DNA of 64,000 bases from Labilithrix luteola. Its GTDB lineage: Bacteria > Myxococcota_A > Polyangia > Polyangiales > Polyangiaceae. The notes beneath the pieces are model-generated. The model did not search any database, had not been told where the DNA came from, and worked only from the letters and a program-made list of their open reading frames with translations. Each line of letters opens with the position of its first letter. The first letter of the stretch is position 1. The stretch spans positions 2,914,001-2,978,000 of the forward strand of contig NZ_CP012333.1 of assembly GCF_001263205.1 (NCBI RefSeq), written 5' to 3'. Shown here one piece after another: positions 8,019-16,290 of the stretch. The position numbers and the translations under genes were made by a program.

Positions 8019-9862
8019 CGGAATCGGGCTTTCAGTCGAGAGGAAGGGGCCGAAATCGTATCGAACGTTGGTGATTCGCGATCCGATGCACCAACGAGAT
8101 CGAGCCTCGCGTCGCTTCGTCGCGAGGTCCAAGGGAGAACAATCACCCGTTTTCCCAGCGTCGAGACCTCTGCGAGGAATTTCACTTCCCCATGGCGCCT
8201 GAGCGTCAAACAAGGGTCCGACACGGTAACGGGGAGGAGGCTCTGATTGACGACCCACGCCATCGGTTCGATGCCAGCGCGCTGCAGGTCGCGCTGCAAT
8301 TGTGACGCTTCATGAACCGGCGTTGCCTCCGGCAGCGTCACGATGAGTGTGTGGGTCAACTGAGGATCCCTCAGCCGCGGAAGCAATCGACGAACCTCGT
8401 CGGGAACGTCTCCGTTCGCACGCAATACTTCGCGGTGGAACGACTCCGCAGCATCGAGCAAGAGCAGCGTGTGCCCCGTCGGAGCCGTATCGATGACGAC
8501 GAAGGTGCGTTCACCATCCGCGACGGTGCGCGCGAACGCTCGGAAGACCGCGATCTCCTCGGTGCAGGGGCTCCGAAGATCCTCCTCCAAGAGGGCCCGA
8601 CCAGCCGCGTCGAGTCCCGCTCCAGCGCGCGACATGACCTCCGAAGCGTAGGCTTTGGTCTCGAGCTCCGGATCGATGCGAGACACTTGGATGCGGCTCT
8701 CCGCTTTGCCAAGAACATCTGCAACGTGCGCTGCTGGATCCGTCGTCGTCAGCTGGACGGAGTGGCCTCGCCGGGCAAGTTCCACTGCAATCGCCACAGC
8801 GATGCTGGTCTTGCCGACGCCACCCTTGCCCATGGTCATGACGATGCCGCGCCCTCGCGCTTCCAGCGTCGTGATCAGGTCATCCAAATGTTCGTACGAG
8901 GGGACATCGCTGACGGAGCGAATCTCCAGCGATTGATTCGCAAACGCGTCTTCGACGCTGCTGTGAACGTCGCCTTGCTCGAGCAACCCACGCAGTCGCT
9001 GCAATGCCTCCGAACCTACGATCCCATGACCTAGGAGCGGGACTTCGGTGCGGGGCAGGGCACGGAGCTCCGAAGGCATTTCAGAGAGCGCCTTCGACGC
9101 CATCGTCTCCATCTGGAAAGCCACCTCATCGGCACGCTCCGCGGCGCGGAAGACACCGTTGACGACCAGTTCCTGGCGACGGATTCCGAGGGCTTCGAGC
9201 TCCGCGAGCGTGCGTTTTGCTTCCGCCAACGCTCCGGAGTCGGGGCGGGCCACCAAGACGACGACCGTACGCTCTGGATCGCTCAGCGCTGCCCGCGCGT
9301 CTTCATAGAGTTGACGTTGGGCGTGAAGGCCTGCGAGCGGACCGAGGCAGGAGCTTCCTGCCGTGTTCGTCGCCAGGAACGTCCCCCAAGCGGCTGGCAG
9401 CTCCAACAGGCGGAGCGTATGTCCGGTCGGCGCGGTGTCGAACACGACGTGATCGAACTCAGCGGCTCCCGCGCCTTCCACGACGAGCTTCGCAAATTCC
9501 TCGAACGCCGCGATCTCCACGGTGCAAGCGCCAGAGAACTGCTCCTCGATGCTGCGGACGGCAGCCTCGGGAAGCAATTCGCGGTACGGACCGAGAGCGC
9601 GATCGCGATAGCGAGCGGCCGCGATTTCCGGATCGATGTTGAGGACGCGAAGGGTGGGAAAGGCCTCGATCGAGGAGATCTCCGCTCCCACTGGCGCGTC
9701 CAGCACTTCTGCCAGGTTCGAGGCTGGATCGGTGCTGACGAGCAGCACCCGTCGACCGCGCGCCGCGAGAGCAAGCGACACCGCGCAAGCCGTGCTCGTC
9801 TTGCCAACGCCTCCCTTTCCCGTGAAGAAAAGATTGCGCGGTGCATGCTCCAGTAGCTTCAC
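8015..9862 (-). CDS. arsA: Arsenite-stimulated ATPase ArsA, two-domain
   Basis: ArsA couples ATP hydrolysis to arsenite extrusion through a membrane carrier. About 615 residues hold two homologous halves, each with a deviant Walker A (FTGKGGVGKTS near residue 14, MGKGGVGKTS near 340) and the signature DTAPTGHT. This is the tandem bacterial form. GTG 9862 is chosen because GAGAGG lies 7 nt upstream and arsD ends 10 bp away. In many operons ArsA partners ArsB; here the only visible carrier is Acr3 on the opposite arm (11203-12327). Confidence 0.94.
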   Translation of the reverse strand: MKLLEHAPRNLFFTGKGGVGKTSTACAVSLALAARGRRVLLVSTDPASNLAEVLDAPVGAEISSIEAFPTLRVLNIDPEIAAARYRDRALGPYRELLPEAAVRSIEEQFSGACTVEIAAFEEFAKLVVEGAGAAEFDHVVFDTAPTGHTLRLLELPAAWGTFLATNTAGSSCLGPLAGLHAQRQLYEDARAALSDPERTVVVLVARPDSGALAEAKRTLAELEALGIRRQELVVNGVFRAAERADEVAFQMETMASKALSEMPSELRALPRTEVPLLGHGIVGSEALQRLRGLLEQGDVHSSVEDAFANQSLEIRSVSDVPSYEHLDDLITTLEARGRGIVMTMGKGGVGKTSIAVAIAVELARRGHSVQLTTTDPAAHVADVLGKAESRIQVSRIDPELETKAYASEVMSRAGAGLDAAGRALLEEDLRSPCTEEIAVFRAFARTVADGERTFVVIDTAPTGHTLLLLDAAESFHREVLRANGDVPDEVRRLLPRLRDPQLTHTLIVTLPEATPVHEASQLQRDLQRAGIEPMAWVVNQSLLPVTVSDPCLTLRRHGEVKFLAEVSTLGKRVIVLPWTSRRSDARLDLVGASDRESPTFDTISAPSSRLKARFR

Positions 9863-9872
9863 GCCGAGCCTC

Positions 9873-10247
9873 TCAGCAGCAGCCCGACTTGGTGCCACTC
9901 TTCGGCGCGCAGCATTCCGTTGCCTTCGCCGGTTCCGTTTTGATCACGACGCCGGCGAGCGCGGCGAGCGTTTGCCTCGACGGGTACGATCCCTCGACCG
10001 CGATGCGGTCATCCACCATCACGAGCGGCAGGACTTCATTGCCACGCGCCAAGGCCTCTTTGACAGCCGCTGTCTCCGCGAACGCGCCCGGCTGCTGGGC
10101 AAGATTGAATCGTTCGACGGTCACGCCCTGCGTGCGCAGCCAGTCCACGTCCGCCGCGAAACGCGCGAGCTCGGGATCGATGCTCGGGCCGCAGACGCCC
10201 GTGGAACAGCAGAGGGCGGGATCGAAGACGCGGATGGTGCTGGGCAT
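9873..10247 (-). CDS. arsD: Arsenite metallochaperone ArsD
   Basis: ArsD hands arsenite to ArsA. The 124-residue protein has the defining cysteines LCCSTGVC at residues 12-19, and two vicinal pairs at the C-terminus (ECCAPKSGTKSGCC), the full set known from the classic plasmid protein. ATG 10247 is chosen over the upstream extension because MPSTIRVFDPALCC is the family N-terminus and AAGG precedes it. It is second in the minus-strand operon, with its own operator-like dyad 20 nt upstream. Confidence 0.94.
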   Translation of the reverse strand: MPSTIRVFDPALCCSTGVCGPSIDPELARFAADVDWLRTQGVTVERFNLAQQPGAFAETAAVKEALARGNEVLPLVMVDDRIAVEGSYPSRQTLAALAGVVIKTEPAKATECCAPKSGTKSGCC

Positions 10248-10266
10248 GTTGCGGAACCTTTCGTCT

Positions 10267-10282
10267 ATCGTCGATGAACGAT
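10267..10282. promoter_or_regulatory. ArsR operator candidate upstream of arsD
   Basis: ATCGT-CGATGA-ACGAT is an inverted repeat with 5-bp arms and a 6-nt spacer, in the 73-bp gap between arsR and arsD. The identical arms and spacing recur at the arsR start (10661-10676). This suggests a second ArsR-controlled promoter inside the operon. Confidence 0.6.
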
Positions 10283-10320
10283 GGGTGGACAGACCGATAC
10301 CGGAGAAAGAGCATGGCAAC

Positions 10321-10662
10321 TCAGAGACCGCCGACGAGCGCCTTCAAGCGCCGAACGGCACTCGGCTCGATGCAGTAACAGACACGTGGGCCGTCGACGT
10401 CACCGCGCACGAGCCCCGCGTCTTTCAGAATCTTCAAATGCTGAGAGACAGTGGACTGCGCGAGCGGCAATTCGTCGACGATATCTCCGCAGACGCACGA
10501 GTTCCGGCGGGTGAGGATGCGCAGGATCTGGACGCGCGCGGGATGAGCAATCGCCTTGGCGAGCGTCGCCAGCTCTTCGTCCGCTTCCGGCCCCTCCACG
10601 GGGCGGAGATCCGCCTCCTGGCGGGCGGGCGGGCAGCATGCGGCCTCGGGCGAGCGACTCAT
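10321..10662 (-). CDS. arsR: ArsR-family arsenite-responsive repressor (first copy)
   Basis: Winged-helix repressor of 113 residues. SCVCGDIVDELPLAQSTVSQ is the recognition-helix region, with the Cys-x-Cys inducer site typical of ArsR sensors that bind As(III) at helix 3. An extra Cys pair (ACCPP) lies near the N-terminus. It heads the minus-strand arm. No Shine-Dalgarno precedes the ATG, and a dyad identical to the one before arsD covers the start codon, so autoregulation, possibly with a leaderless transcript, is inferred. Confidence 0.92.
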   Translation of the reverse strand: MSRSPEAACCPPARQEADLRPVEGPEADEELATLAKAIAHPARVQILRILTRRNSCVCGDIVDELPLAQSTVSQHLKILKDAGLVRGDVDGPRVCYCIEPSAVRRLKALVGGL

Positions 10663-10676
10663 CGTTGAATGACGAT
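10661..10676. promoter_or_regulatory. ArsR operator candidate at the arsR start
   Basis: ATCGT-TGAATG-ACGAT, with the same arms and spacing as the dyad at 10267-10282. It overlaps the first two bases of the arsR initiation codon. Two matching sites flanking one small repressor gene support these as its operators. Confidence 0.6.
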
Positions 10677-10788
10677 AAGCCGCACAGCCTTGGAAATCAA
10701 GCCGAGCACGCGTTCACGAGCTGCCGCGCTTGCCCCGTTCGCCATCCAACGTGTTGCACGACTGGTTCGAATAATCTAGAAGAATGGC

Positions 10789-11097
10789 ATGACGCGGAAG
10801 CTGGAGTTGCACGCGGAACAGCTCGGCGCGCTGGGGCATCCCGTTCGACTCGGGATCCTGCGGCACGTCGTTCAGGCCGGAGAAGAAGGCGCTGCGGCCG
10901 GCGAAATCCAGAACAAGCTGGACGTTCCCGCGTCGACCTTGAGTCATCACATCGATCGATTGGTCAGAACCGGACTCGTCGAGGCGCGCCGCGAAGGGAC
11001 GTACATCTTCTACAGCGCGGTCTTCCCCGCCTTGCGCGCTCTCACGGACTACCTCTGGGAAGACTGCTGCAAGAGCGGCAAGAACGGCTGCTGCTGA
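10789..11097 (+). CDS. arsR: ArsR-family repressor (second copy, Cys-tail type)
   Basis: A 102-residue winged-helix protein (LGHPVRLGILRHVV, then the helix DVPASTLSHHIDRLVR). It lacks the Cys-x-Cys helix-3 site of the other copy. Instead it ends in CCKSGKNGCC, so its metalloid site, if any, is C-terminal. It leads the plus-strand arm, 105 bp before acr3, and is divergent from arsR across a 126-bp interval. The two repressors probably control the two arms separately. Confidence 0.9.
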   Translation: MTRKLELHAEQLGALGHPVRLGILRHVVQAGEEGAAAGEIQNKLDVPASTLSHHIDRLVRTGLVEARREGTYIFYSAVFPALRALTDYLWEDCCKSGKNGCC

Positions 11098-11202
11098 GCC
11101 GTTTCTCAGGGCCTGTATTTCGATTTTTCTGGAAGCTTCAAACAACGAGCCGGCGCCCTCTGGCCTGCTCCCTGACAACGTCTCGCGCCTTCAAGGACGC
11201 AC

Positions 11203-12327
11203 ATGATTTCCAAGTCGAAGGTCACCGCCAAGCTCTCGGTCATCGACCGGTTTCTCCCCCTATGGATCTTCGTAGCGATGGGGCTCGGCGTAGCGCTGGG
11301 GCGCGTCTATCCGGCCATTGGCCCTGCGCTCGACGCCGTCAAAGTGGGCGGCGTGTCGCTGCCGATTGCGATCGGCCTCTTCTGGATGATGTACCCGGTC
11401 CTCGCCAAGGTTCGGTACGGCAAGCTCCAGTCCGTGAGCGCCAACGGCAAGCTCTTCGGAGCCTCGTTGGCCTTCAATTGGATCCTCGGGCCCATCCTCA
11501 TGTTCGCCCTGGCGTGGTTGCTGCTGCCCGACCAGCCCCACTACCGCACCGGGCTCATCCTGATCGGGCTCGCGAGGTGCATCGCGATGGTCCTCATCTG
11601 GAACATGCTGGCGAAGGGCAGCGGCGAAGTCGCTGCGCTCCTCGTGGCACTCAACTCCGTATTCCAGATCCTCTGCTACTCGGTGATGGGCTGGTTCTTC
11701 ATCACTGTCGTGCCGACGTGGCTCGGCGCCGAGAGCACCGAGTTCCACGTCTCGATGTGGGAGATCGCAAAGAGCGTGCTCCTCTTCCTTGGGTTGCCGC
11801 TCGTTGCAGGCGCGCTCACTCGCGTTGGCTTCGTACGAAGTCGCGGTGAGGAGTGGTACGAGAAGAAGTTCCTGCCGAAAGTCGGGCCCGCGGCGCTGCT
11901 CGGCCTGCTCTACACGATCGTGCTGATGTTCGCGATGCAGGGCGACAAGATCGTCAGCCTGCCCTTCGACGTGCTGCGCATCGCTCTCCCGCTCGTCCTC
12001 TACTTCGGCATCATGTTCACGTCGGCGTTCCTCCTCTCGAAGAAGCTTGGCTTCTCCTATCAGGAGACCGCGTCACTTTCGTTCACCGCGGCCGGCAACA
12101 ACTTCGAGCTCGCCATCGCGGTCGCGATCGGCCTTTTTGGAATCTCGTCGGGTGAGGCGCTCGCTGGCGTCGTTGGCCCGCTCATCGAGGTCCCGGCGCT
12201 GCTGGCGCTCGTCTACCTCTCGTTGTGGCTCAAGGATCGTCTGTTCCCGGCGGACGTGCGCGCAAACGAGACCGCGGAGCCCAAAGACCAAGCCACCTCG
12301 CTCGCACAAGGAGGGCAACTTCGATGA
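11203..12327 (+). CDS. acr3: Acr3-type arsenite efflux transporter
   Basis: Inner-membrane arsenite carrier of the Acr3 (ArsB3) family with about 10 hydrophobic segments in 374 residues. The conserved cysteine in transmembrane segment 4 is present in GLARCIAMVLIWN, and the SFTAAGNNFELAIAVA signature near residue 295 is typical. The ATG follows a 105-bp gap after arsR2. The C-terminal 25 residues are charged. The stop codon overlaps arsH by 4 nt. Confidence 0.95.
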   Translation: MISKSKVTAKLSVIDRFLPLWIFVAMGLGVALGRVYPAIGPALDAVKVGGVSLPIAIGLFWMMYPVLAKVRYGKLQSVSANGKLFGASLAFNWILGPILMFALAWLLLPDQPHYRTGLILIGLARCIAMVLIWNMLAKGSGEVAALLVALNSVFQILCYSVMGWFFITVVPTWLGAESTEFHVSMWEIAKSVLLFLGLPLVAGALTRVGFVRSRGEEWYEKKFLPKVGPAALLGLLYTIVLMFAMQGDKIVSLPFDVLRIALPLVLYFGIMFTSAFLLSKKLGFSYQETASLSFTAAGNNFELAIAVAIGLFGISSGEALAGVVGPLIEVPALLALVYLSLWLKDRLFPADVRANETAEPKDQATSLAQGGQLR

Positions 12328-13094
12328 ACGGCGACGATTCCACCTCGTTCGATCTGCCGAACGTGTCGGGTGACCATCTGGACATACCGGACCACGACAA
12401 GCTTCGCCGGGAGGCCTCGCTTCATCCTCCGCGCATTCTCCTTCTGTACGGCTCACTGCGCGAGCGCTCGTACAGTCGACTCCTGACCCTCGAAGCGGAA
12501 CGCCTGCTTCGCAAGTTTGGCGCGGAAACGCGGGTCTTCGATCCGCACGGGCTGCCGATGCCCGACAGCGTTCCGGCCGACCACCCCAAAGTGCAGGAGC
12601 TCCGCGCTCTCTCCGATTGGTCGGAGGGTCAAGTGTGGTGCAGCCCGGAACGGCACGGCACCATCACGGGCGTGTTCAAGAGTCAGATCGATTGGCTGCC
12701 TCTCAACACGGCAAGTGTAAGGCCCACGCAGGGACGGACGCTCGCTGTCATGCAAGTCAGTGGCGGCTCCCAATCCTTCAACGCCGTGAACGCGCTTCGC
12801 GTCCTGGGACGTTGGATGAGGATGGTGACGATCCCGAACCAGTCGTCGGTCGCGAAAGCCTTTCAGGAGTTCGACGACGCTGGTCGCATGAAGCCCTCGA
12901 GCTACTACGATCGCGTCGTCGACGTCATGGAGGAGCTCGTCAAGTTCACCCTGCTCGTTCGCGACCAGTCGAACTATCTGACCAGTCGCTACAGTGAACG
13001 AAAGGAAGAGGCGGCAAAGAGCGAGGCAACCAGATTGGCCGCCGTCGCGATGAGCCACGAAGCCGCGCGCACGGCAGACGCGACGGGAAAGTGA
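12324..13094 (+). CDS. arsH: ArsH NADPH-dependent FMN reductase / organoarsenical oxidase
   Basis: A 256-residue flavodoxin-like protein with the FMN phosphate loop GSLRERSYSR (residues about 41-50) and the ArsH-specific ERHGTITGVFKSQIDWLPL block. ArsH oxidises trivalent organoarsenicals and reduces oxidants using NADPH. The ATG overlaps the acr3 stop (ATGA). The in-frame extension upstream to 12225 is inside acr3 and is rejected. The charged C-terminal tail of about 40 residues is variable in this family. Confidence 0.93.
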   Translation: MNGDDSTSFDLPNVSGDHLDIPDHDKLRREASLHPPRILLLYGSLRERSYSRLLTLEAERLLRKFGAETRVFDPHGLPMPDSVPADHPKVQELRALSDWSEGQVWCSPERHGTITGVFKSQIDWLPLNTASVRPTQGRTLAVMQVSGGSQSFNAVNALRVLGRWMRMVTIPNQSSVAKAFQEFDDAGRMKPSSYYDRVVDVMEELVKFTLLVRDQSNYLTSRYSERKEEAAKSEATRLAAVAMSHEAARTADATGK

Positions 13095-13166
13095 ACCCGA
13101 AGCAGTAAAGCCTGCGTCCTTCCGAGTCGGTCAGCGTCTTCATGAGTATCCTTGAAGGAGGCTGAA

Positions 13167-14000
13167 TTGGACGAGCGAGCAAAGCAAGATGTGCGCACGC
13201 AGGTACGAGCTCAGTATGCGGCTGTCGCCAACTCCACGGCCAGCTGCTGCGCGCCGAGCTGCTGCGCACCAAAGCCCGACGCAAGCTTGGCGCTCGGATA
13301 TACGGACGAAGATCTCTCGTCCGTGCCCGAGGGCGCGAACATGGGACTCGGCTGCGGTAACCCGCAGGCCATCGCAGCGTTGAGGCTAGGAGAGACGGTC
13401 CTCGACCTCGGCTCGGGCGGAGGCTTCGACTGCTTCCTCGCAGCAAGGCAGATCGGGCCGACGGGCCGCGTCCTCGGCGTCGACATGACCTCCGAGATGA
13501 TCGCGAAGGCCCGCTCGAACGCCGAGAAGCTCGGGGTTCGAAACGTGGAGTTTCGCCTGGGTGAAATCGAGCACCTCCCGGTCGAGACGAGCTCCGTCGA
13601 CGTCATCCTCTCGAACTGCGTCATCAACCTGAGCCCGGACAAGGCCACCGTGTTTCGCGAGGCGCTCCGCGTTCTCAAACCGGGAGGACGTCTCGCGATC
13701 TCCGACGTCGTCCAAACGGCCACTTTGCCCGAAGCGTTGGCCGGCGAGATGGCCGCCATGACTGGCTGCATCTCCGGGGCCGCCAGCATCGAGACGCTTC
13801 AAGCGTTGTTGCGCGTTGCGGGGTTCGAGAACATCAAGATCGTGGTGAACGAAGCGAGTCGGACGTTCATCCGTGACTGGCTCCCGGGTTCCGGTGCCGA
13901 GAACTTCGTCGCTTCGGCGACCATCGAAGCGACGAAGGCGTCAGCGGAGGAGCGATCCTGCTGTGGGCCAAGCTGCTGCACGCCCGGAGGCGCACCGTGA
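13167..14000 (+). CDS. arsM: Arsenite S-adenosylmethionine methyltransferase ArsM
   Basis: Methylates As(III), giving volatile or less toxic species. The SAM motif LDLGSGGGFDC is at about residues 77-87; conserved ArsM cysteines follow in LSNCVINL and MTGCISGA. Two Cys clusters frame the protein: SCCAPSCCAP near residue 26 and SCCGPSCCTP at the end. The TTG at 13167 is preferred because AAGGAGG lies 5 nt upstream; another TTG at 13152 overlaps that ribosome binding site. It follows arsH by 72 bp and overlaps the sigma-factor gene by 4 nt (GTGA). Confidence 0.93.
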   Translation: MDERAKQDVRTQVRAQYAAVANSTASCCAPSCCAPKPDASLALGYTDEDLSSVPEGANMGLGCGNPQAIAALRLGETVLDLGSGGGFDCFLAARQIGPTGRVLGVDMTSEMIAKARSNAEKLGVRNVEFRLGEIEHLPVETSSVDVILSNCVINLSPDKATVFREALRVLKPGGRLAISDVVQTATLPEALAGEMAAMTGCISGAASIETLQALLRVAGFENIKIVVNEASRTFIRDWLPGSGAENFVASATIEATKASAEERSCCGPSCCTPGGAP

Positions 14001-14584
14001 TTACCTCGGCGACTCGTGATGCCTGGCGTGACCTAGAGGCGCGATTGCGCCCCTTCGTGGCCAAGCGCGTCCGGTCGCCGATGGATGTCGACGACGTCGT
14101 GCAAGACGTCTTCCTGCGCATGCAACGTGGCCTGTCGTCACTCCGAGAGGACGAGCGCTTTGGGCCCTGGGTGTACCAGGTTGCCCGAAGCGCGATCGCC
14201 GACCACCATCGCGCACGACGAAGGTGTGGGCCCATCGTCGCCGACGACGGCGATGCCTTGGAGGTCGCCGAGCCCAGCGAGTCCTACGACGGATCCATCG
14301 AAGAAGTGCTCGCAATGTACGTCGCCCCCTTCGTGGCCAAGCTTCCCTCGCCCTACCGCGAGGCGCTCACCCTGACGGAATTGGAGGGTCTGACGCAGCG
14401 AGAAGCGGCGGAGATGCTCGGCATCTCGCTCTCGGGCATGAAGTCGCGCGTGCAGCGAGGACGCCAGCATCTTCGCGAGGCCTTGGAAGCCTGTTGTGAG
14501 ATTGCCGTGGATGCCCGTGGCCGCGTCGTCGCGTGCGAACCGCGACCGGATGGCCGCCTGCCGTTCGCCGGATGCAAATGTTGA
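13997..14584 (+). CDS. SigZ-like ECF RNA polymerase sigma factor with Cys-rich tail
   Basis: A 195-residue ECF sigma factor: region 2 (MDVDDVVQDVFLRMQ, FGPWVYQVARSAIADHHR) and region 4 (LPSPYREALTLTELEGLTQR, then GISLSGMKSRVQRGR). The tail after region 4 holds five cysteines (ACCEIAVDARGRVVAC, then GCKC at the very end), as in SigZ-type factors. The GTG start overlaps arsM by 4 nt, so it is the last gene of the arsenic operon. No anti-sigma gene is adjacent, so direct sensing through the tail is possible (inference). Confidence 0.85.
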   Translation: MITSATRDAWRDLEARLRPFVAKRVRSPMDVDDVVQDVFLRMQRGLSSLREDERFGPWVYQVARSAIADHHRARRRCGPIVADDGDALEVAEPSESYDGSIEEVLAMYVAPFVAKLPSPYREALTLTELEGLTQREAAEMLGISLSGMKSRVQRGRQHLREALEACCEIAVDARGRVVACEPRPDGRLPFAGCKC

Positions 14585-14605
14585 TCATCGGTCGTCGTTC
14601 GAAGT

Positions 14606-14620
14606 CCGATTGACAATCGG
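14606..14620. promoter_or_regulatory. Operator-like dyad upstream of the efflux operon
   Basis: CCGATT-GAC-AATCGG is a perfect inverted repeat 24 nt before the start of the BlaI-type repressor. A TTGACA hexamer (14610-14615) lies inside it, so a bound dimer would cover a -35 element; the -10 match is poor. Autoregulation by the repressor downstream is the simplest reading. Confidence 0.45.
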
Positions 14621-14644
14621 TCTTGCGCTCCCAGCTTCGGGCGC

Positions 14645-15037
14645 GTGGAGACGATCCCGCGCCTCGGCGAGCTCGAAATCGAGGTACTCGAGCTCGTCTG
14701 GTCCGCCCGCAAGGTGGACGTGCGTGAAGCGCATCGGCGCCTCGGCGAGCCGCGCGGGATCACGTCGAACACGGTGCAGTCTGCGCTGGAGCGCCTCTTT
14801 CGAAAGGGCCTCCTCGAGCGAGAGCGCATCGGGCACGCCTACCAGTACTCGGCCGCCCTTTCGCGCGACGAGTTCCGCGCCAGAGCGGCGGCGCAAGCCG
14901 TCGGTGAGCTGCATGGCGCACAGGCGGATGGAGTGCTGGCAGCGTTCGTCGAGATGGCCGCCAAGGCGGACCGCGCGAATCTCGATCGCCTCGAAGCGAT
15001 CATCTCGGCCGCTCGTGCCAAACGGGCGCGGCGATGA
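14645..15037 (+). CDS. BlaI/MecI/CopY-family repressor
   Basis: A 130-residue winged-helix protein. LGELEIEVLELVWSARKVDV opens the domain, TSNTVQSALERLFRKGLLER is the recognition helix and turn, and the C-terminal helices serve dimerisation. The start is GTG. It is coupled to czcC by an ATGA overlap, so it likely represses the metal efflux operon. No BlaR1-type sensor protease is adjacent, which points to direct metal sensing, as CopY does, or to another signal; there is no CopY-type C-terminal CxCxxxxCxC motif. Confidence 0.85.
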   Translation: METIPRLGELEIEVLELVWSARKVDVREAHRRLGEPRGITSNTVQSALERLFRKGLLERERIGHAYQYSAALSRDEFRARAAAQAVGELHGAQADGVLAAFVEMAAKADRANLDRLEAIISAARAKRARR

Positions 15038-16290
15038 GCCGGACACGCATGTCCAGAAGGCCGATGGTCGGTCGGTTCTTTGCGCTGATTTGCCTCGCCA
15101 AGGTGGCGATGACGGCCGGCGAGGCGAGCGCCCAGGGAACCGAACGCCTTCTCGACCGAACAACGGTGGCAACGCTCGCAGGTGCGCACGGACCGAACGT
15201 GGTGGTGGCTGAACGGCGGCTCGAGGAAGCCAAAGCCGCGCGGACCGGAGCGGGCGTGCTCGCCCCAACGAACCCCGAGCTCTCGGTTTACGCGGGACCT
15301 CGTTGGCAAACCCGTTCGCCGGACGTGGACTACTTCATCGGAGTTGCTTGGCCCTTCGACGTGTCGGGCGCTCCTTCTCGTCGTATCGACGTCGCCGATG
15401 ACCGCGCGCGCCTCGCGCAGAGCGAGACGGATGCGGCACGCCAGCTGGCCATTGCCGATGCACTCGACCTGTGGGCGAGCGCGCGTGGCGCCGAGGAGCG
15501 AGTGCAGCTCGAGAACGCACGCCTCGCACTCGACCGCTCCGTCCTTCGATCCGCGGAGGTGCGTCGCAACGCCGGCACGACAGGCGATGGCGAGGTCGCT
15601 CTGGCCCGAGCGCTCGAGGCGCAGGGAAAGGCGCGCGTGGCGACCGCGGAGCATGCAGCGACGGCTTTCGCCGCCAGGCTGCGCGTTCGTGTCGGGCTGG
15701 TGCACGACGAGCACGTCACGGTCGGCGGCTCGCTTCTGCCCGACGAGCCAAGACCGCTCGAGGCACTCCTCCGCAGCCTGAAGACGCAACCGGTGGTGTT
15801 GCGCTCGCTCGCGGCTGCTCGACTCGCCGCCACGGATGCATCGCTCCAGCGCCGCGCCGGCTGGCCGGTTCCACGCGTCACGGCGGGGGTGGGGAACGAT
15901 CCTGAAACGTATCTCCACGTCGGGGTGGATCTCCCGCTCCCTGTGTACCAGCGCAACCAAACGAACGCCGCCGTCGCTGCCGCCAGGAGAGGGACGGCAG
16001 AGACGGAATATCAGAATGCGCTCGCACTCGGCGAGGCCGAGCTCCGGGCCACCTACGCCGAATACGAAGGCGCGCGCGAGGCTTTCATCACCCTCGACAA
16101 TGCCTCTGCCGCCGTCGACGACGCCGAGCATCTGGCGATGCGTAGCTACGAGCTGGGGCAGACGGGGCTCACCGAGCTGGCACTGGCGAGACGTGAGGCG
16201 GCGGCGGCGCGTTCGGCTCGCCTCGACGCCGCCATTGCGCTCGCCAAGGCGCGGATCGCGCTCGACGTACTGACGGGAGCCTTTCGATGA
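15034..16290 (+). CDS. czcC: TolC-family outer-membrane efflux protein (CzcC-like)
   Basis: The outer-membrane channel of the tripartite RND pump. A signal peptide (to ASAQG, about residue 35) is followed by two homologous helical repeats rich in Ala/Arg/Glu, with the family ending QTGLTELALARREAA. The length of 418 residues is usual for CzcC. The ATG overlaps the repressor stop, and the stop overlaps czcB (both ATGA). Confidence 0.9.
   Translation: MSRTRMSRRPMVGRFFALICLAKVAMTAGEASAQGTERLLDRTTVATLAGAHGPNVVVAERRLEEAKAARTGAGVLAPTNPELSVYAGPRWQTRSPDVDYFIGVAWPFDVSGAPSRRIDVADDRARLAQSETDAARQLAIADALDLWASARGAEERVQLENARLALDRSVLRSAEVRRNAGTTGDGEVALARALEAQGKARVATAEHAATAFAARLRVRVGLVHDEHVTVGGSLLPDEPRPLEALLRSLKTQPVVLRSLAAARLAATDASLQRRAGWPVPRVTAGVGNDPETYLHVGVDLPLPVYQRNQTNAAVAAARRGTAETEYQNALALGEAELRATYAEYEGAREAFITLDNASAAVDDAEHLAMRSYELGQTGLTELALARREAAAARSARLDAAIALAKARIALDVLTGAFR

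Noticed and set aside
14839..16131. Minus-strand open frame of 430 codons opposite the czcC gene
   Set aside because: It overlaps two strongly supported genes and has a shadow-like composition.
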